The notes: generated by a model not told the origin, from the letters alone. Counted from the stretch's first letter, positions 18,931 to 31,021 are shown. The stretch is 64,000 nt of DNA from Lepidostoma basale (GCA_022606425.2 JAHDVF020000419.1:1-64000), one strand, 5' to 3'. Numbers and translations: made by a program.

Positions 18931-19048
18931 CAGAAGATAGGTTTCAATATTTTAGTGTGCCTTATAGTCAAACTCACGGGCAATGGGCATTATTATTATA
19001 ATACTTTGCAAATTCTTGAAATACGAGTATTACCTACTTGAATAATAA

Positions 19049-19505
19049 ATATGGCATATAGTATTGTTAAGCAAGATCATGTAGAAATAGATGGGTCTAG
19101 AAACTAACCATCTAAAATAGAACCAGAATTTAAAGGTAATTTGCATACTCGTCCTGATATTAAACGATTTGAATGTTCCATATGCAGTAAATAGTTAAAA
19201 ATGAAATCACATTTAGAAAGCCATTTGCTTATTCATTCTATTTGAATGTTCAAGTGCAACAAACAATTTGAATCAAAATCGTATTCCATAAAACATATAT
19301 TTGTTCATTTAGACACACAATCATTTAAATGTTTTATTTGCAACAAATTGAGTAAAAGAAATATAGATTAAAAAAAATCATTTTTCATTCTGATGTAAAT
19401 CTATTCGAATGTTTAACGTGCAACGAGCATTTTAAATCGAAATCAAAAATAAATTCTCATTTGCTCATTGAGATGTAAAATCATTCAAATGTTCTACGTG
19501 CAACC
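19049..19505 (+). pseudogene. Zinc-finger gene relic
   Basis: Starts inside the N-terminal region (AYSIVKQDHVEIDGSRN then a stop) and continues through about four decayed fingers (FECSICSK, FKCFICNKL, FECLTCNEHF, FKCSTCNQ) with several stops and frameshifts. Closest in wording to the genes at 21827 and 29825. Interrupted on the right by a LINE-K tail at about 19510-19563. Confidence 0.85.
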
Positions 19506-19562
19506 AGTGGCGTGCCTAGGGTTAAACAGTAAGGCAAGCCCATCCGATTTTTTAGGTATGTT

Positions 19563-19978
19563 ACAACAACAACAACAAACCATCACGCCGTTTCTCCTCA
19601 GGGGTAGGCAGAGAGAATGGACCGCCACACTACTCTATCCTGGCACACCTCTCTAGCTTCCTCCACATTCATACATCGAGTCATACACGCACGTCGATTA
19701 TACCTTTAATATTTAATTAAGTATGTTATGTATACGTAATATAAATTGACAGTCAAACGAAAACGCATTCCAAGGATGTAGCTTTCTTCGCTGTAGTTAG
19801 TATACAAAACTCACAGAAGATATAGTATTATGACTGGACAGAATTTAAAAACACATCTTCAAATCAAATCAGTTTATTTTCTCAAAAGACATTACAAACA
19901 TTTTTTATATTATAGTTTAAGGCATCTATTGAGAACAGGTAAAACATAATAAATATATAATATAATACCAGGAACGCA
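19563..19978 (-). mobile_element. LINE-K tail (19563-19715) and LINE-J tail (19861-19978)
   Basis: CAACAACAACAACAAACC followed by CCATCACGCCGTTTCTCC is a LINE-K-like 3' end with ACA tail on minus. At 19861 CAAATCAAATCAGTTTATTTTC begins a 118-bp LINE-J 3' end. Between 19979 and 20639 I see no gene or recognisable element. Confidence 0.6.
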
Positions 19979-20639
19979 TCTTAGTCATGACATACCCTTA
20001 ACTAAATTTAGAATATGTGCATTGCACCAAATATAAATCGCCTTTGGACAAGACTCCTCAAAACATTTTGGTTATCGCCATTTCGTACGCCGGACATCAT
20101 CCACATCCACACATCAACATCCGCTGGCTCCGTCATAACTTTAAGCAACTTTTTTTGTGCAGGTACGATCATTTACGAATTCAAAGATAATTTTTGCAAA
20201 TATATATTTTATCTTCTTTTATTTAGGGACGAGTCAAACTCGCGATGAAATCGCTTAGATTTGGGGGTTTTCATTCAAAATTGCTTACGCCAGCCGGGCT
20301 TTTAGGCTTCTGTGGGAGTACCGCCACTGATGGTAGCAGATATATTTTTTAACATCATAATAATTATTCCTGATATTCCTAAATAACTTAGAATTTTAAT
20401 ATTTATTTATTCTTGCTTTAGGGCGAAATTAACGAGTCTTCAATCAAATCACGTGCATTACTTGTTTTAATGAAAAAAATCAGATTTGATGTAGAAATTA
20501 CGGAAAATAAAATAAGATTACATAAAATCTTTAACCTCTCCGCTAGTGAGTTTTTTTCTACTAAACTATATCTGGGGAGTGAGTTTTTTTTGCTATTAAA
20601 ATTTGTACTTTTTTAAATATAATATCATATATTTACCAA

Positions 20640-20955
20640 AAATAAACTCTCCAAACCAAAATTCAAGAAGGGACTGGACAGCGGACAAAAAAGTATCCCA
20701 AGTGCCCCTAGATTCGTGCCAAAATACCAACGGCGAGTCGAACGACGTTAAGAAAGTGTACGTTAATAATGTGAATGGAGTACGGAGTCGAAGAAGGCCG
20801 AGGAAACAATGGCGTGACCAAATAATCCAATTATAAAAGTTAGCCATGTTAAGAATCAACGTGCGTCTATGACTCGCTGTATGAATGAGAAGAAACTAGA
20901 ACGGAGTGTTAGGATAAAAATGTTTGGGGGGGCATTTTCGTTTCTACCCCTCCGG
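20640..20955 (+). repeat. Left edge of the inverted segmental duplication, with LINE-K C-terminus
   Basis: GACTGGACAGCGGACAAAA to about 20750 matches 32160-32225 inverted and encodes TADKKVSQVPL...NTNGESNDVKKVYVN, an unidentified coding remnant. From 20770 VNGVRSRRRPRKQWRDQI is a LINE-K C-terminus (GRPRKxW type) continuing to the MITE border at 20956. Confidence 0.6.
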
Positions 20956-21531
20956 CAATGCCGTCTTGAAAGTATTTACCAGGCCGTAAGCACATAGACG
21001 ATATTTGCAATATTAAGCCTTTCTGGGCCGATAGTACTCGTATGTGCCTCGTGCCGTGATCTCGTATTTTATTTAGATTATAAATGTGAAATGAATGTAA
21101 AGTACGATTACGATCGATTTATTTCTCCTTACATACGCGTTACAAACATTTTAATATAATACATTTGTGTTTCCGCAGTGCCGGTATGTCAATTGTTCTT
21201 TGTCTAGCCTCTCTCCTCGTGCCGGACCATTTGTAAAGTATTTATATGCATTTCCTTCAGTGTGTTTACTTTATAAAAGTACTAGTAATATATTGAACGC
21301 ACATTGAATTGTGTTTGTATACAATATTGGTAATTGTAAAATGTACAAAATAATATCTTGATGTAAACTCAAAATTCATAATATATTGTTAAAAATGTTT
21401 TTTCATTAATTGGTTCAAAAAAGTCGCGAAATTTTTATCAAAATTGTTTGTCATTTGACAGCTGTCAGATCGATGGCAGAGTTTTAAACTTAACTTTACG
21501 GCTTGATAAATATAGATTCGAGACGGGATTG
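20956..21531. mobile_element. hAT-like MITE copy
   Basis: 576 bp, left end CAATGCCGTCTTGAAAG, right end TTCGAGACGGGATTG (one changed base). Same family as 12439. Its right end is 296 bp before the next zinc-finger start. Confidence 0.8.
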
Positions 21532-21826
21532 GTTTGTTGTTTTCTCACATAATATATGGCATCTTGCCTAAACTTGGCACGAGTCTGGAGCCAGTATTAT
21601 ATATAAATTAAAAACAACGTGTCTATGGAAATTGAAGTATAAATGTCAAGAAAGTCGGACACGTATTGAGTTGCGTAATTATATCATAATTTGTATTAAA
21701 CAGTGGAGTGAATCAAACAGAAATCAACATTTTTCATGTCGTTTTGTTCATTTTTCATGTTGTTACGTTCGCAAACATATGTTTGTGACTGTTACGTGTT
21801 CAGTGACCACAAGAACCTAAACAGGG
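21532..21826 (+). promoter_or_regulatory. Upstream region of the 15-finger gene
   Basis: TGGCACGAGTCTGGAGC (21575-21591), a TATA-like TATATATAAATT (about 21599), TCTATGGAAA (21622-21631) and CGTGTTCAGTGACC shortly before the ATG, all matching paralogues. Confidence 0.55.
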
Positions 21827-23587
21827 ATGGAAGGCGCCGTGTCTGGGAGTCCGGAACAATCGGACAGTGTGTCAATGTTCTGTGTTAAGTCTGAGCCGGA
21901 CCCGGCTATCTGGGATACCAAAGAAGACGACAATATTATTTTGGAGCGACCAAAGATAGAAACGAGTTCGATGAACATCACAATTGTCAAGATTGAATCT
22001 CTCAAAGAGGAAACGTATATTGAAAATGATGACACGAGTAATGCATTTATTATCAAGGTTGAGTCTCTCAGAAATGAAGCAGACTATAAGGATATTGACA
22101 TGAATAACGCAGATGCAGAAAATGATTCGATGGCCCCCACTAATGTCAAGATTGAGTCTATCGGTAGTGAAAGCGATTTTATACACGACAACACATTCTC
22201 CGTTGATAAAGATGTGTCATACAGTATTGTGAAGCAAGACCCTGTAGAAATAGATCGGTCCAGAAACAAACCATCTAAAATAAAATCAGGATTTAATGTC
22301 AATTTTCCAATTTATCCTGATATTAAACGATTTGAATGTTCAACTTGCAATAAACAGTTTAAAAGGAAATCAGATTTAAAAAGACATTCGATTATTCATT
22401 CAGATGTAAAACTATTTGAATGTTCAACTTGCAATAAACAGTTTACATGGAAATCAAATCTAAATGCTCATTTATTTACTCATAATGATGTAAAACTATT
22501 TGAATGTTCAACGTGTAACAAAAAGTTTAGAACAAAATCAACTCTAAATACTCATTTCTTATCTCATTCTGATGTTAAACTATTTGAATGTCTAACGTGC
22601 AATAAATGGTTTAAAACAAAATTAGATTTAAAAAGTCATTTCCGTGTTCATTCAGATATACAATCATTTAAATGTGATTCATGCGACAAATGGTTTAAAA
22701 GCAAGTCAAATTTGAAAAAGCATTTGCTTATTCATTCTGATGTAAAACTATTTGAATGTTCAATGTGCTACAAACAGTTTCAAAGAAAATCAGATTTACA
22801 AAGACATTCGATTATTCATTCTGATGTAAAACTATTTGAATGTTTAACGTGCAACAAACAGTTTAAAAGAAAATCAGCTTTAAAATCTCATTTCCTTGTT
22901 CATTCTGATGTAAAGCTATTTGAATGTTCAACGTGCATTAAACGGTTTAAAACAAAAATAGATTTAAAAAATCATTTCCGTGTTCATTCAGATGCACAAT
23001 CATTTAAATGTGATACATGCAACAAATGGTTTAAAAGCAAGTCAGCTTTAAAAAACCATTTGCTTATTCATTCTGATGTAAAACTATTTGAATGTTTTAC
23101 GTGCAACAAACAGTTTCAAAGAAAACCAGATTTAAAAAGACATTCGATTATTCATTCTGATGTAAAACTATTCGAATGTTTAACGTGCAACAAACAATTT
23201 AGTTCAAAATCAAATCTAAATCGTCATTTCCTTACTCATTCTGATGTTAAACTATTTGAATGTTCAACGTGCAATAAACGGTTTAAAACAAAATTATATT
23301 TAAAAAATCATTTCCTTTTTCATTCAGATGTACAATCATTTAAATGTTTTTCATGCAACAAACGGTTTAAAAGCAAGGCAAATTTAAATAGCCATTTGCT
23401 TATTCATTCTGATGTTAAACTATTTGAATGTTCAACGTGCAATAAACGCTTTAAAACAAAATTAAATTTAAAAAATCATTTACTCGTTCATTCAGATGTA
23501 CAATCATTTAAATGTTTTTCATGCAACAAACGGTTTAAAAGCAAGGCAAATTTAAAAAGACATTTGCTTATTCATTCATTCATGTAA
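21827..23587 (+). CDS. C2H2 zinc-finger protein, 15 fingers
   Basis: 586 residues, one exon, start MEGAVSGSPEQSDSVS. The N-terminal region of about 168 residues contains VKSEPDP, VKIES, VKVES, VKIES and VKQDPVE acceptor-like sites in an acidic context. Fifteen Cys2His2 fingers follow with HSDVKLF linkers. Alternating finger types (NKQFKRKSDLKRHSIIH and NKWFKSKSNLKKHLLIH) show that blocks of 4-5 fingers were duplicated. The frame ends HLLIHSFM at a 2-base insertion, and fingers continue out of frame to 23835, so this protein is probably C-terminally truncated relative to its ancestor. Paralogue and inverted-duplication partner of 29825-31021. Confidence 0.9.
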   Translation: MEGAVSGSPEQSDSVSMFCVKSEPDPAIWDTKEDDNIILERPKIETSSMNITIVKIESLKEETYIENDDTSNAFIIKVESLRNEADYKDIDMNNADAENDSMAPTNVKIESIGSESDFIHDNTFSVDKDVSYSIVKQDPVEIDRSRNKPSKIKSGFNVNFPIYPDIKRFECSTCNKQFKRKSDLKRHSIIHSDVKLFECSTCNKQFTWKSNLNAHLFTHNDVKLFECSTCNKKFRTKSTLNTHFLSHSDVKLFECLTCNKWFKTKLDLKSHFRVHSDIQSFKCDSCDKWFKSKSNLKKHLLIHSDVKLFECSMCYKQFQRKSDLQRHSIIHSDVKLFECLTCNKQFKRKSALKSHFLVHSDVKLFECSTCIKRFKTKIDLKNHFRVHSDAQSFKCDTCNKWFKSKSALKNHLLIHSDVKLFECFTCNKQFQRKPDLKRHSIIHSDVKLFECLTCNKQFSSKSNLNRHFLTHSDVKLFECSTCNKRFKTKLYLKNHFLFHSDVQSFKCFSCNKRFKSKANLNSHLLIHSDVKLFECSTCNKRFKTKLNLKNHLLVHSDVQSFKCFSCNKRFKSKANLKRHLLIHSFM

Positions 23588-23835
23588 AACTATTTTAATG
23601 TTTAACGTGCAACAAACAGTTAAGATCGAAATCAAATCTATTGAGTCATTTCCTTACTCATTCTGAAGAAAAACTATTTGAATGTTCAACGTGCAGCTAA
23701 CAGTTTAAAAGAAAATCACAATTAAAATATCATTATCTTTCTCATTCAGATGTAATGTCATTTAAATGCTCAATGTGCAACAAACAGCTTAAAACGAAAT
23801 CAGATTTAAAAATACATTGGCTTAGTTATATGTGA
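23588..23835 (+). pseudogene. Relic C-terminal fingers of the 15-finger gene
   Basis: CLTCNKQLRSKSNLLSHFLTH, FECSTC-stop-QFKRKSQLKYH and FKCSMCNKQLKTKSDLKIHW lie in the frame opened by removing the 2-base insertion at about 23578. A stop inside the second finger confirms decay. Confidence 0.85.
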
Positions 23836-24099
23836 AATTTCAACTCGCGTGTGTGTGCCGTTTAAAATAATATATTTGTAAAACTAGATGTTCAACCATT
23901 TCAATTTTCTACATGGAAGAAACCATATAAAACTAGTTCAGCATTTTAAAGTAGTATGCCCTGGTTCAGGTGTAAAACAATTAAGTCGTTCTATGTGCTG
24001 AAAACGGATTGCAGTTAATTCAATATTTGCTCATCCTCTCGGAATGAAAACTATTTTTGCGTCGGGCGTGTTCAAATGAAAGTGATGTTTTTATTTTTT

Positions 24100-25115
24100 A
24101 TTTTTTTTATTTAATTTATCTTTTTAAAAACCCAATTGGGTTATATGGTTACATTTTTAGATCTTACTATTAATTATGTATTGTTTCAGATATTTTTATA
24201 TTGAGTTGTAGTGAGATTCCTTGTGTCTTTAGGTAGTTCATTGTAAAGTTTCAGTCCATTGTTCAATATCCTTGATTGTCCTGTCTTAGTTCGTGCAATC
24301 GGTAAGTGATATCTGTCACAATTCCTGGTCCAGTGTCTGTGTATGTCTGAATTTTTAGTTAATTTGTAGGTGCTGTCTGTTGTCTTTTCCATGGTCACTC
24401 TGTGTACAATTTTTAAGGTCTCATATTTGGTCAGGTCTGATATGTCCATTTGTTTTGTTTGTCTGTAAACTTGTATGGTTGGGGTAAGGTAGTCAATGTT
24501 ATATGCTAATTTTATTATTTTATTTTGTTGTCTTTGGAGTCTGGAGATGTCCTTTTGGTTTCCTGTCCCCCAGAAGGGAATCATATATGTCAGTCGGCTT
24601 TTTACATACGCTTCGTACATCATAACTTTTTCCCTTCTTGGTATGTAATTCTGTATTTTGTAGAAGAGGGAGTATAGCGATGCTAACTTGTCTGTTAGGT
24701 TGTCTATGTGTTTTGTCCATTTTAGTTGTCTGTCCATTGTTAGTCCTAGGAACTTTACATAGTCGAGTTCGGTTATTGCGTCATTTTTTATTTTTATGCA
24801 CATGTCAGGTAGTTGTTGGTTGTCCAGTTGGTTAGTGTCTCTATATCTATGTTCATTTGTTTACAGGTCTCATTGTCGTTATCGTTTTTGTAAAATATAG
24901 CAAGGTCGTCTGCGTACATAATTATTTTCCCTGTCATTTTGTATCTTGTTATGTCGTTAATGTAAAGTACGTAAAGTAGTGGTCCCAGGATGGACCCTTG
25001 TGGCACACCAAATTCTGTCATTGTTTCGTTGCTGGTCATTCCTGACACAACTGTGTATTGTTTTCTTTGGGTGAGGTAGCATTTGAACGTGTTGTACGTG
25101 TTTGTTTAAAAAAAT
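24100..25115 (-). pseudogene. Jockey-like non-LTR retrotransposon RT fragment
   Basis: From right to left: TFKCYLTQRKQYTVVSGMTS, FGVPQGSILGPLLYVLYIND, MYADDLAIFYKN (catalytic YADD), WTTNNYLT, a small deletion/frameshift near 24795, then DYVKFLGLTMDRQLKWTKHI, SRLTYMIPFWGTGN and ILNNGLKLYNELPKDTRN (C-terminus). 5' truncated at about 25115. Distinct from LINE-J and LINE-K. It sits within the 3' flank of the 15-finger gene and is absent from the inverted partner locus, so it inserted after the duplication or was lost there. Confidence 0.85.
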
Positions 25116-25790
25116 CACCCGCACATTGACAGTGAAAATAGAAAAATAGTGTCTGGGGTGTAGAGGACCACATCGTGGCTACCGAACATACATATTGAAT
25201 AACAGGGCGCAAGAATCGGAGATTCCAGAGTGCGCGATTTTCGATGACTGTCTTACATTAACTTGTATTTAGGATTATAATAGAACATGTGTTATGCTAT
25301 TTTAATCATAGTATCACCCTAGTATTTCTAAGGTGACCGTCAATAATACATTTTTGCCTATTGTCACTTTCTAAACACTAGTATGTTGTGGTTAAGCCTG
25401 TGATGGAGTGTAAACTTTGGAAATAAATGTATACAAATATCGACTTTTTTCTTTTGTACCTTCTTCATATCCCGCTTTATAGTAAATAATCATCCCGAAG
25501 ATAAAAATTGCAATGGATAAAGGAATTTGATTCTTTCTAGATTGAAGACCTAATAAATGAGCAATATGTTCCTTGTAAAAGTGTATTTGTTATGTTGTAT
25601 ATCCAGATATGTTATCTGCCACCTTCCATAATATGAATAATTTAAAATGTACTTTGTAAGGAAGTTCTTATTGAAATATCTTCTTTCGCAGGGTAAATTT
25701 TTCATATTTGGGTGTTAACATAAGATTACAAATATTAATGATTTGCAGATTGCCCCCCAAGACATTGAAATGCCCCCCGGTGGGGCTTAC
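25116..25790. repeat. 3' flank of the zinc-finger duplication (left arm)
   Basis: CACATCGTGGCTA, CTAGTATTTCTAA and GGAAATAAATGTATACAAAT recur inverted at 29500-29820, so the duplicated unit extends past the gene. AATAAA in the last block may be the polyadenylation signal. No coding seen; 25791-26049 has no recognised feature. Confidence 0.7.
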
Positions 25791-26049
25791 GCACCACGTT
25801 TCTAAGCACTGCTCTAGAGGGATTTTGTTCAAGGTTATAAGATCTTGATTTTGTAGATTAATAAGACTTTCATGTTAATTTCACAAATGTCCATCCATCA
25901 CAGATTAATAAAAGAGAAAACAGACCTGCAGGAGATGCAAGTGTGGTGGTAGGTAGTGTAGGGTGACCTGTAGTGGAGACGGATGGGAGAGGGAAATATA
26001 CATATCTGAATGTATAGCCCGTACATGCGGGTATACGTGTACACTGCTG

Positions 26050-26835
26050 TGCAAGTCTTGCACCAACCATCACGCTGTTTCGCTGGAAGAGTGGGCAGAG
26101 AGAGTGGACTGCCACACAATACTACTCTCGCACACTTATCTCAATTTCTACACATACACATACAGCGAGTTATACACGCACGTCGATTCTTTCTTCTATA
26201 TTCCATATGTCCAAACCAATGCGGTGATCGTTTCATAATACTTTATTCATCAGAGGGTAGACATCAGAGGTTCCCAACGGGCTCTGCAGCCTTCAGTGGA
26301 GGGGGTAGAGGGCCCTGAGGCAATGGAGAGGGTTAAAGTAGCTGAGATGGATGGATGCCAACCTACGGAGCAGAGCGTACTGTTTCTACATAATCTGTTA
26401 TATCAGTCAGTACTATACAGCTAATTCATCCATATGTATCAACGGTCATCATAGAACCAGCCGAACATTAGCAAAGGACCACCTAGGACTGTAGAGCCAG
26501 AGAGGAGATAAGTGTTATGGGAGAGTTCGATGGTGCGGGAAAAGGTTGCGCCTGTGGTATAAACGCATGCACCACACATCCGCACTGTTAGCTTCTATAG
26601 TTGTATCAAGGGGAGGTGGGTTTCCCTTTTAAAACTATTTTTGAAACCTTTATTTGAGAAGCACGCCATGTCTGATGGCACACTTGTTGCGGGACCTTTA
26701 CTGCATACAACTGAACCTGTCCGGTAGTGAGTTTCTGACAAGATAACTATTCCACGGGCAGGACTAATTCTATGAACTATTGCCAACCTATGGAGCAAAG
26801 CATACTGTTTCCTGGTAATTATTTCATTTATATCA
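26050..26835. repeat. LINE-K tail and unidentified dispersed repeat
   Basis: 26050-26180 resembles the LINE-K tail at 19580-19715 (CCATCACGCTGTTTCGCTGG). GGAGCAGAGCGTACTGTTTC (26368-26387) recurs at 26791-26810 as GGAGCAAAGCATACTGTTTC, so an unidentified repeat of about 150 bp is present twice. No gene seen. Confidence 0.45.
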
Positions 26836-27505
26836 ACCTCTGTAATGCAGAGCTATATCATCTATTATCACATATCGAGAGGATTTGTAGCACTGCACTA
26901 GGGATGTTTCATCGTCCGGACCAGAAGAGTTTTCAGAGATCCCCATGTGCTCGCAGTCCTATACAACGCATTGGTTCGGAGCAGACTCGAAAGTGGTTCT
27001 GTGATATGGAGTACTCACGAGGCGAGATATTCTGTTATGCTAGAGAGAGTTTGGAAAAACATTCTGAAGTATCTCTACATGAGGGAGTATGGTTGCTATC
27101 CGTGGCTCTATCCCACGGCATTTCTTTTGGGAATTCTGGAGACCAACTCTCTGCAGTTTCCAAGAGATGGGCATCTCAAAACCCATTTCTTTATCTCCGA
27201 CAGCGACAGCATATATTGTTTTACCTACCAGCCGCCAGAACCAACCTGCCTCTGGTGACACCGATGGAAAGAGCAATTAATCTGCCGAATGCGGTCTCCT
27301 CGGAGATCAACGTCTTTCATAATAGTGAAAGTACGTTCAGAAGGCTAATACTCTTGATTTTGGAGAGTATCTTGTCTTCCTAATGTCGACCCATCTCTAG
27401 TGCATTTCTGGTAATATACTGTACACAATATATTATTTGACCTGTTTTCAATAGATATCTTAAACCTTAGTTTTGTAATGTCTATTGATGAAATAAACTG
27501 ATTTG
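26836..27505 (+). pseudogene. LINE-J C-terminal copy with 10-bp target duplication
   Basis: Frames broken but clear: HIERICSTALGM, GSVIWSTHEARYSVMLERVW, MREYGCYPWLYPTAFLLGIL, LRQRQHILFYLPAARTNLPL, VSSEINVFHNSEST. Ends in AAATAAACTGATTTG. ATTTATATCA stands on both sides (26826-26835 and 27506-27515), the expected target-site duplication. 27516-27905 shows nothing recognisable apart from the other half of the disrupted repeat. Confidence 0.85.
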
Positions 27506-27905
27506 ATTTATATCACCAGTTATCGGCCACTAGCACATATCATGGAAACAGCTGAACATTATCAACGAGACAGTAATATAATGTATCTTAGGAAATGACC
27601 CACATATAGTGGTGTGTATGATACAATTGGACGATCTGTCACCACGTCCACATCATGCCAAGCCGCTCATCCCAACCAGTTTGCTAAGGACGGGTTAACC
27701 AAATCTGGCCTCCGGACTCATGCCAAGCAATCACAAGCCCCGATTTCTCTTTCGAGCATGACGGATGTAGAGGTTGCTGTGGCGACAATCACGGGCACCT
27801 GCATATTTGCTATCGAGGAAACTGTTGTTATACATATTTTAATAAATCGTCATTGATTTCTTTATTATTTCCTAACCGCTTGTCAGCACTGGGAGGATGC
27901 ACGTT

Positions 27906-29343
27906 TAGGGATGCGCTGTATTGGGAGTTAGATTAATGACACACGTGTGTTCTGTAGTAGGTGCATTTATTGACTGAATAGTGTTCGAGAATAACTCAGG
28001 TTTACGAGAGGGCACCACTACATCCCTCCCCTTCTAGAACCGTTGTTAAACCCGAATTAAATATAAAAAATAAACGATGTTATGTTACATAAATATTAAC
28101 ATTAAAAATAACATATGAAAATGAACATGGTAAAAAATGTTTAGCATATCTGGCGACAATATTTATAAATGACAGTACGGTAAAGTTCTTATTTCTAACA
28201 TATGCAGTTGGTAAATGTAAGTCAGAGAAGATCGATCGAAGGCAAATGATAAACAATAGTAATATAGGTACATGGTTAGTGGTACTAGTGTAAGTTTGTG
28301 GACAGTTCATTGACACTGTTCATGTTTATTTGGTTTAAGCTGCGTATACTGGAGTCGAGTAGCTTAGCGTGTGTAGCTTGGGTTCGATAATTAAAATCAT
28401 TATTTTAAGGGGTAGCACTTGAGATTTGTTTTGATTAGAAACACACTTGATGACTTCATAAGGGCCTTGGCGCGGAGATGAACTCTTTTGACCTTTTTTC
28501 AGAGAAATACTATACGAGTACATTAAATGAACATTCTTAAAAATCGTTGTAAAACAAAAAATATATGATCCGCAAGTAGTTTGTCATGACGACAAAACCT
28601 GCATTGAAAGCAGGGTGAAACAGCGTTAAGATGCTTTTTAGGCGAACATTCTCAAAAATCGTTGTAAAACAAAAATATATGATCCGCAAGTAATTTGTCA
28701 TGAGGACAAAACCTGCATTGAAAGCAGGGTGAAACAGCGTTAAGATGCTTTTAAGGCTTTATTTGCAATGTTGAAATGCCTCATGGTGGTCTGGTGATGC
28801 GATGGGGAACGTTTCCCTGTGCTGGTAGCCTATCTTCAGGACAGGAAAGTAGCGATGACTGCCGTTAGGATGGGGCCAAGTAAGTTAGGCGCTGACATCC
28901 AGGTCGTGCAGTTGATGAGAGATGACGTACTGCGGTTAGGATGTGCCAAGTAAGTTAGGCGCTGACATCCAGGTCGTGCAGTTGATGAGTTGGCCGAAAC
29001 ACGGGCTAAGATTACTCCTCTGTCGAGTGTGGTCTCCTTTGCTGGCTAGCACATCTTGTATTATGGAAGTGGATCGTTTTGAAATGTGTTCGCGATGTTT
29101 TGGAGTCAGTTACTTGTAACTATAGCACTTTAAAAAAAATATTAATAATAAAATAACCAATTCGTAGCGCTTCCCATTTAAACGGACGGGACCCGCCTAC
29201 AATAATCACGTCGGAGTCACCACTTTAGGAATGCGCAGTATTGAAAGTTAGATTAATGACACACGTGTGTTCTGTAGTAGGCGCATTTATTGACTGAATG
29301 GTGTTCGGGAATAACTCAGGTCTACGAGAGGGCACCACTACAC
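27906..29343 (-). mobile_element. Gypsy-type LTR retrotransposon relic
   Basis: On minus: 5' LTR about 29343-29223 (TGTAGTGGTGCCCTCTCGT...), leader TGGTGACTCCGACGTGAT, a short non-coding interior, a pol C-terminal piece at 28523-28335 (SPRQGPYEVIKCVSN, the GPYxV motif of integrase C-termini), polypurine tract GAAGGGGAGGGA directly before the 3' LTR at 28022-27906. The two LTRs of about 118 bp align base for base with scattered changes. Nearly all gag-pol is deleted. Confidence 0.7.
28529..28990. repeat. Two small tandem duplications inside the Gypsy relic
   Basis: Unit of about 116 bp at 28529-28644 and 28645-28758 (TATGATCCGCAAGTA, GCAGGGTGAAACAGCG in each). Unit of about 70 bp at 28864 and 28936 (AAGTAAGTTAGGCGCTGACA in each). 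Confidence 0.9.
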
Positions 29344-29386
29344 ACGTATCAAATAGCTTTATATTCCGTTACTATTAGATTCGTGA

Positions 29387-29824
29387 ACCACCTGAAGAAA
29401 AAGAATTTCAATAAGAGCTTCCTTACAAAGTATAAATTATTCACATTATGGAAGGTGATAGCTAACATATCAGTACATACAACACAAAAAATTCACTTTA
29501 ACAATGAACATGTTCTTCGGGATGACTATTTACTCTGAAGTGAGAGACAAAGGAGGAACAAAAGGAAAAAGCAGATATTTGTATACATTTATTTCCAAAG
29601 TATATACTCCGCCACCGGCTTAATCATAACAGACTAGTATTTCGAAAGCTACAACAGGCAAAAATGAATTATTAACGGTCACTTTAGAAATACTAGGGTG
29701 ATACTACGATTAAAATTTTAAATACAAGAACATATACAAACAGCCATCGATAACCGAGCACTCTGGAATCTCCGAGTCATTGAATAGTCGTTCGATAGCC
29801 ACGATGTGGTTCTCTAATCCGTTT
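29387..29824. repeat. 3' flank of the zinc-finger duplication (right arm)
   Basis: Inverted counterpart of 25150-25700; for example TTTGTATACATTTATTTCC and CACGATGTGG match it on the opposite strand. This sets the inner edges of the inverted duplication at about 25.7 and 29.39 kb. Confidence 0.75.
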
Positions 29825-31021
29825 TTAGCACGTAGAAAATTGAAATTGTTTTACATCTGAATGAAGAAGGAAATGCCTTTTTAAATTTGATTTAAATTTA
29901 AATAGTTTGTTGCAATTTGAACATTCAAATAGTTTTACATCAGAATGAATAAGCAAATGGCTTTTAAATTGTGATTTCGTTTTAAACTGTTCATTGCAGG
30001 TTAAACATTTAAATAGTTCTAAATCAGAATGAATAAGCAAATGGGTTTTTAAATGTGATTTCGTTTTAAACTGTTTGTTACACATTGAGCATTTGAATGA
30101 CTTAATATCTGAATGAGAAAGATAATGATATTCTAATTGTATTTTTCTTTTAAACAGTTTGTTGCACGTAAAACATTTAAATGATTTTACATCAGAATGA
30201 ACAAGCAAATGTCTGTTTAAATATGATTTTGTTTTAAACAGTTTATTGCATGTTGAACATTCAAATAGTTTTACATCAGAATGAAAAGGCAAATGGCTAT
30301 TTAATAGTGATTTCCTTTTAAAATGTTTGTTGCACGTTGAACATCCGAATATTTTCACATCGGAATGAGTAAGCAAATGGAGTTTTAAATTTGATTTGCA
30401 TTTAAACTGTTTATTGCAAGTTGAACATTCAAATCGTTTTACATCAGAATGAATAAACAAATGGGTTTTTAAATTTGATTTCCATTTAAAGCGTTTATTG
30501 CAAGTTGAACATTCAAATAGTTTAATATCAGAATGAATTGGCAAATTGACATTTAATCCTGATTTTATTTGAGATGGTTTGTTTCTGGACCCATCTATTT
30601 CTACAGGGTCTTGCTTCACAATACTGTATGACACATCTATATCTACGGAGAATGTGTCGTCGTGTATAAAATCGCTTTCACTACCAGGAGGCTCAATCTT
30701 GACATTAGTGGGGGCCATCGCACCATTTTCTATATCTGCGTTATTCATGTCATCATCCTTATAGTCTGCTTCATTTCTGAGAGGCTCAATCTTGACAATA
30801 TGTGCATTACTCGTGTCATCATTTTTAATATACGATTCCTCTTTGAGAGATTCAATCTTGACAATTGTGATGTTCATCGAACTCGTTTCTATCTTTGGTT
30901 GCTCCAAAATAATATCGTCGTCTCCGTTGGTATCCCAGATTGCCGGGTCCGGCTCAGACTTAACACAGGACATTGACACACTGTCCGATTGTTCCGGACT
31001 CCCAGACACGGCGCCTTCCAT
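29825..31021 (-). CDS. C2H2 zinc-finger protein, 8 fingers
   Basis: 398 residues, one exon, start MEGAVSGSPEQSDSVSMSCV. The N-terminal region is nearly the same as in the 15-finger paralogue, with VKSEPDP, VKIES, VKIEPLR, VKIEPPG and VKQDPVE. Eight complete Cys2His2 fingers (HSDVKLF linkers) and a ninth cut after FQFSTC, where its first Cys is replaced by Phe and a stop follows. The short array plus the aborted ninth finger suggest truncation by a stop. Located in the right arm of the inverted duplication, convergent with the 15-finger gene. Confidence 0.9.
   Translation of the reverse strand: MEGAVSGSPEQSDSVSMSCVKSEPDPAIWDTNGDDDIILEQPKIETSSMNITIVKIESLKEESYIKNDDTSNAHIVKIEPLRNEADYKDDDMNNADIENGAMAPTNVKIEPPGSESDFIHDDTFSVDIDVSYSIVKQDPVEIDGSRNKPSQIKSGLNVNLPIHSDIKLFECSTCNKRFKWKSNLKTHLFIHSDVKRFECSTCNKQFKCKSNLKLHLLTHSDVKIFGCSTCNKHFKRKSLLNSHLPFHSDVKLFECSTCNKLFKTKSYLNRHLLVHSDVKSFKCFTCNKLFKRKIQLEYHYLSHSDIKSFKCSMCNKQFKTKSHLKTHLLIHSDLELFKCLTCNEQFKTKSQFKSHLLIHSDVKLFECSNCNKLFKFKSNLKRHFLLHSDVKQFQFSTC

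Noticed and set aside
19563..19577. CAACAACAACAACAA as a coding polyglutamine/polythreonine repeat
   Set aside because: It is the microsatellite tail of a LINE-K fragment, not part of an open gene.
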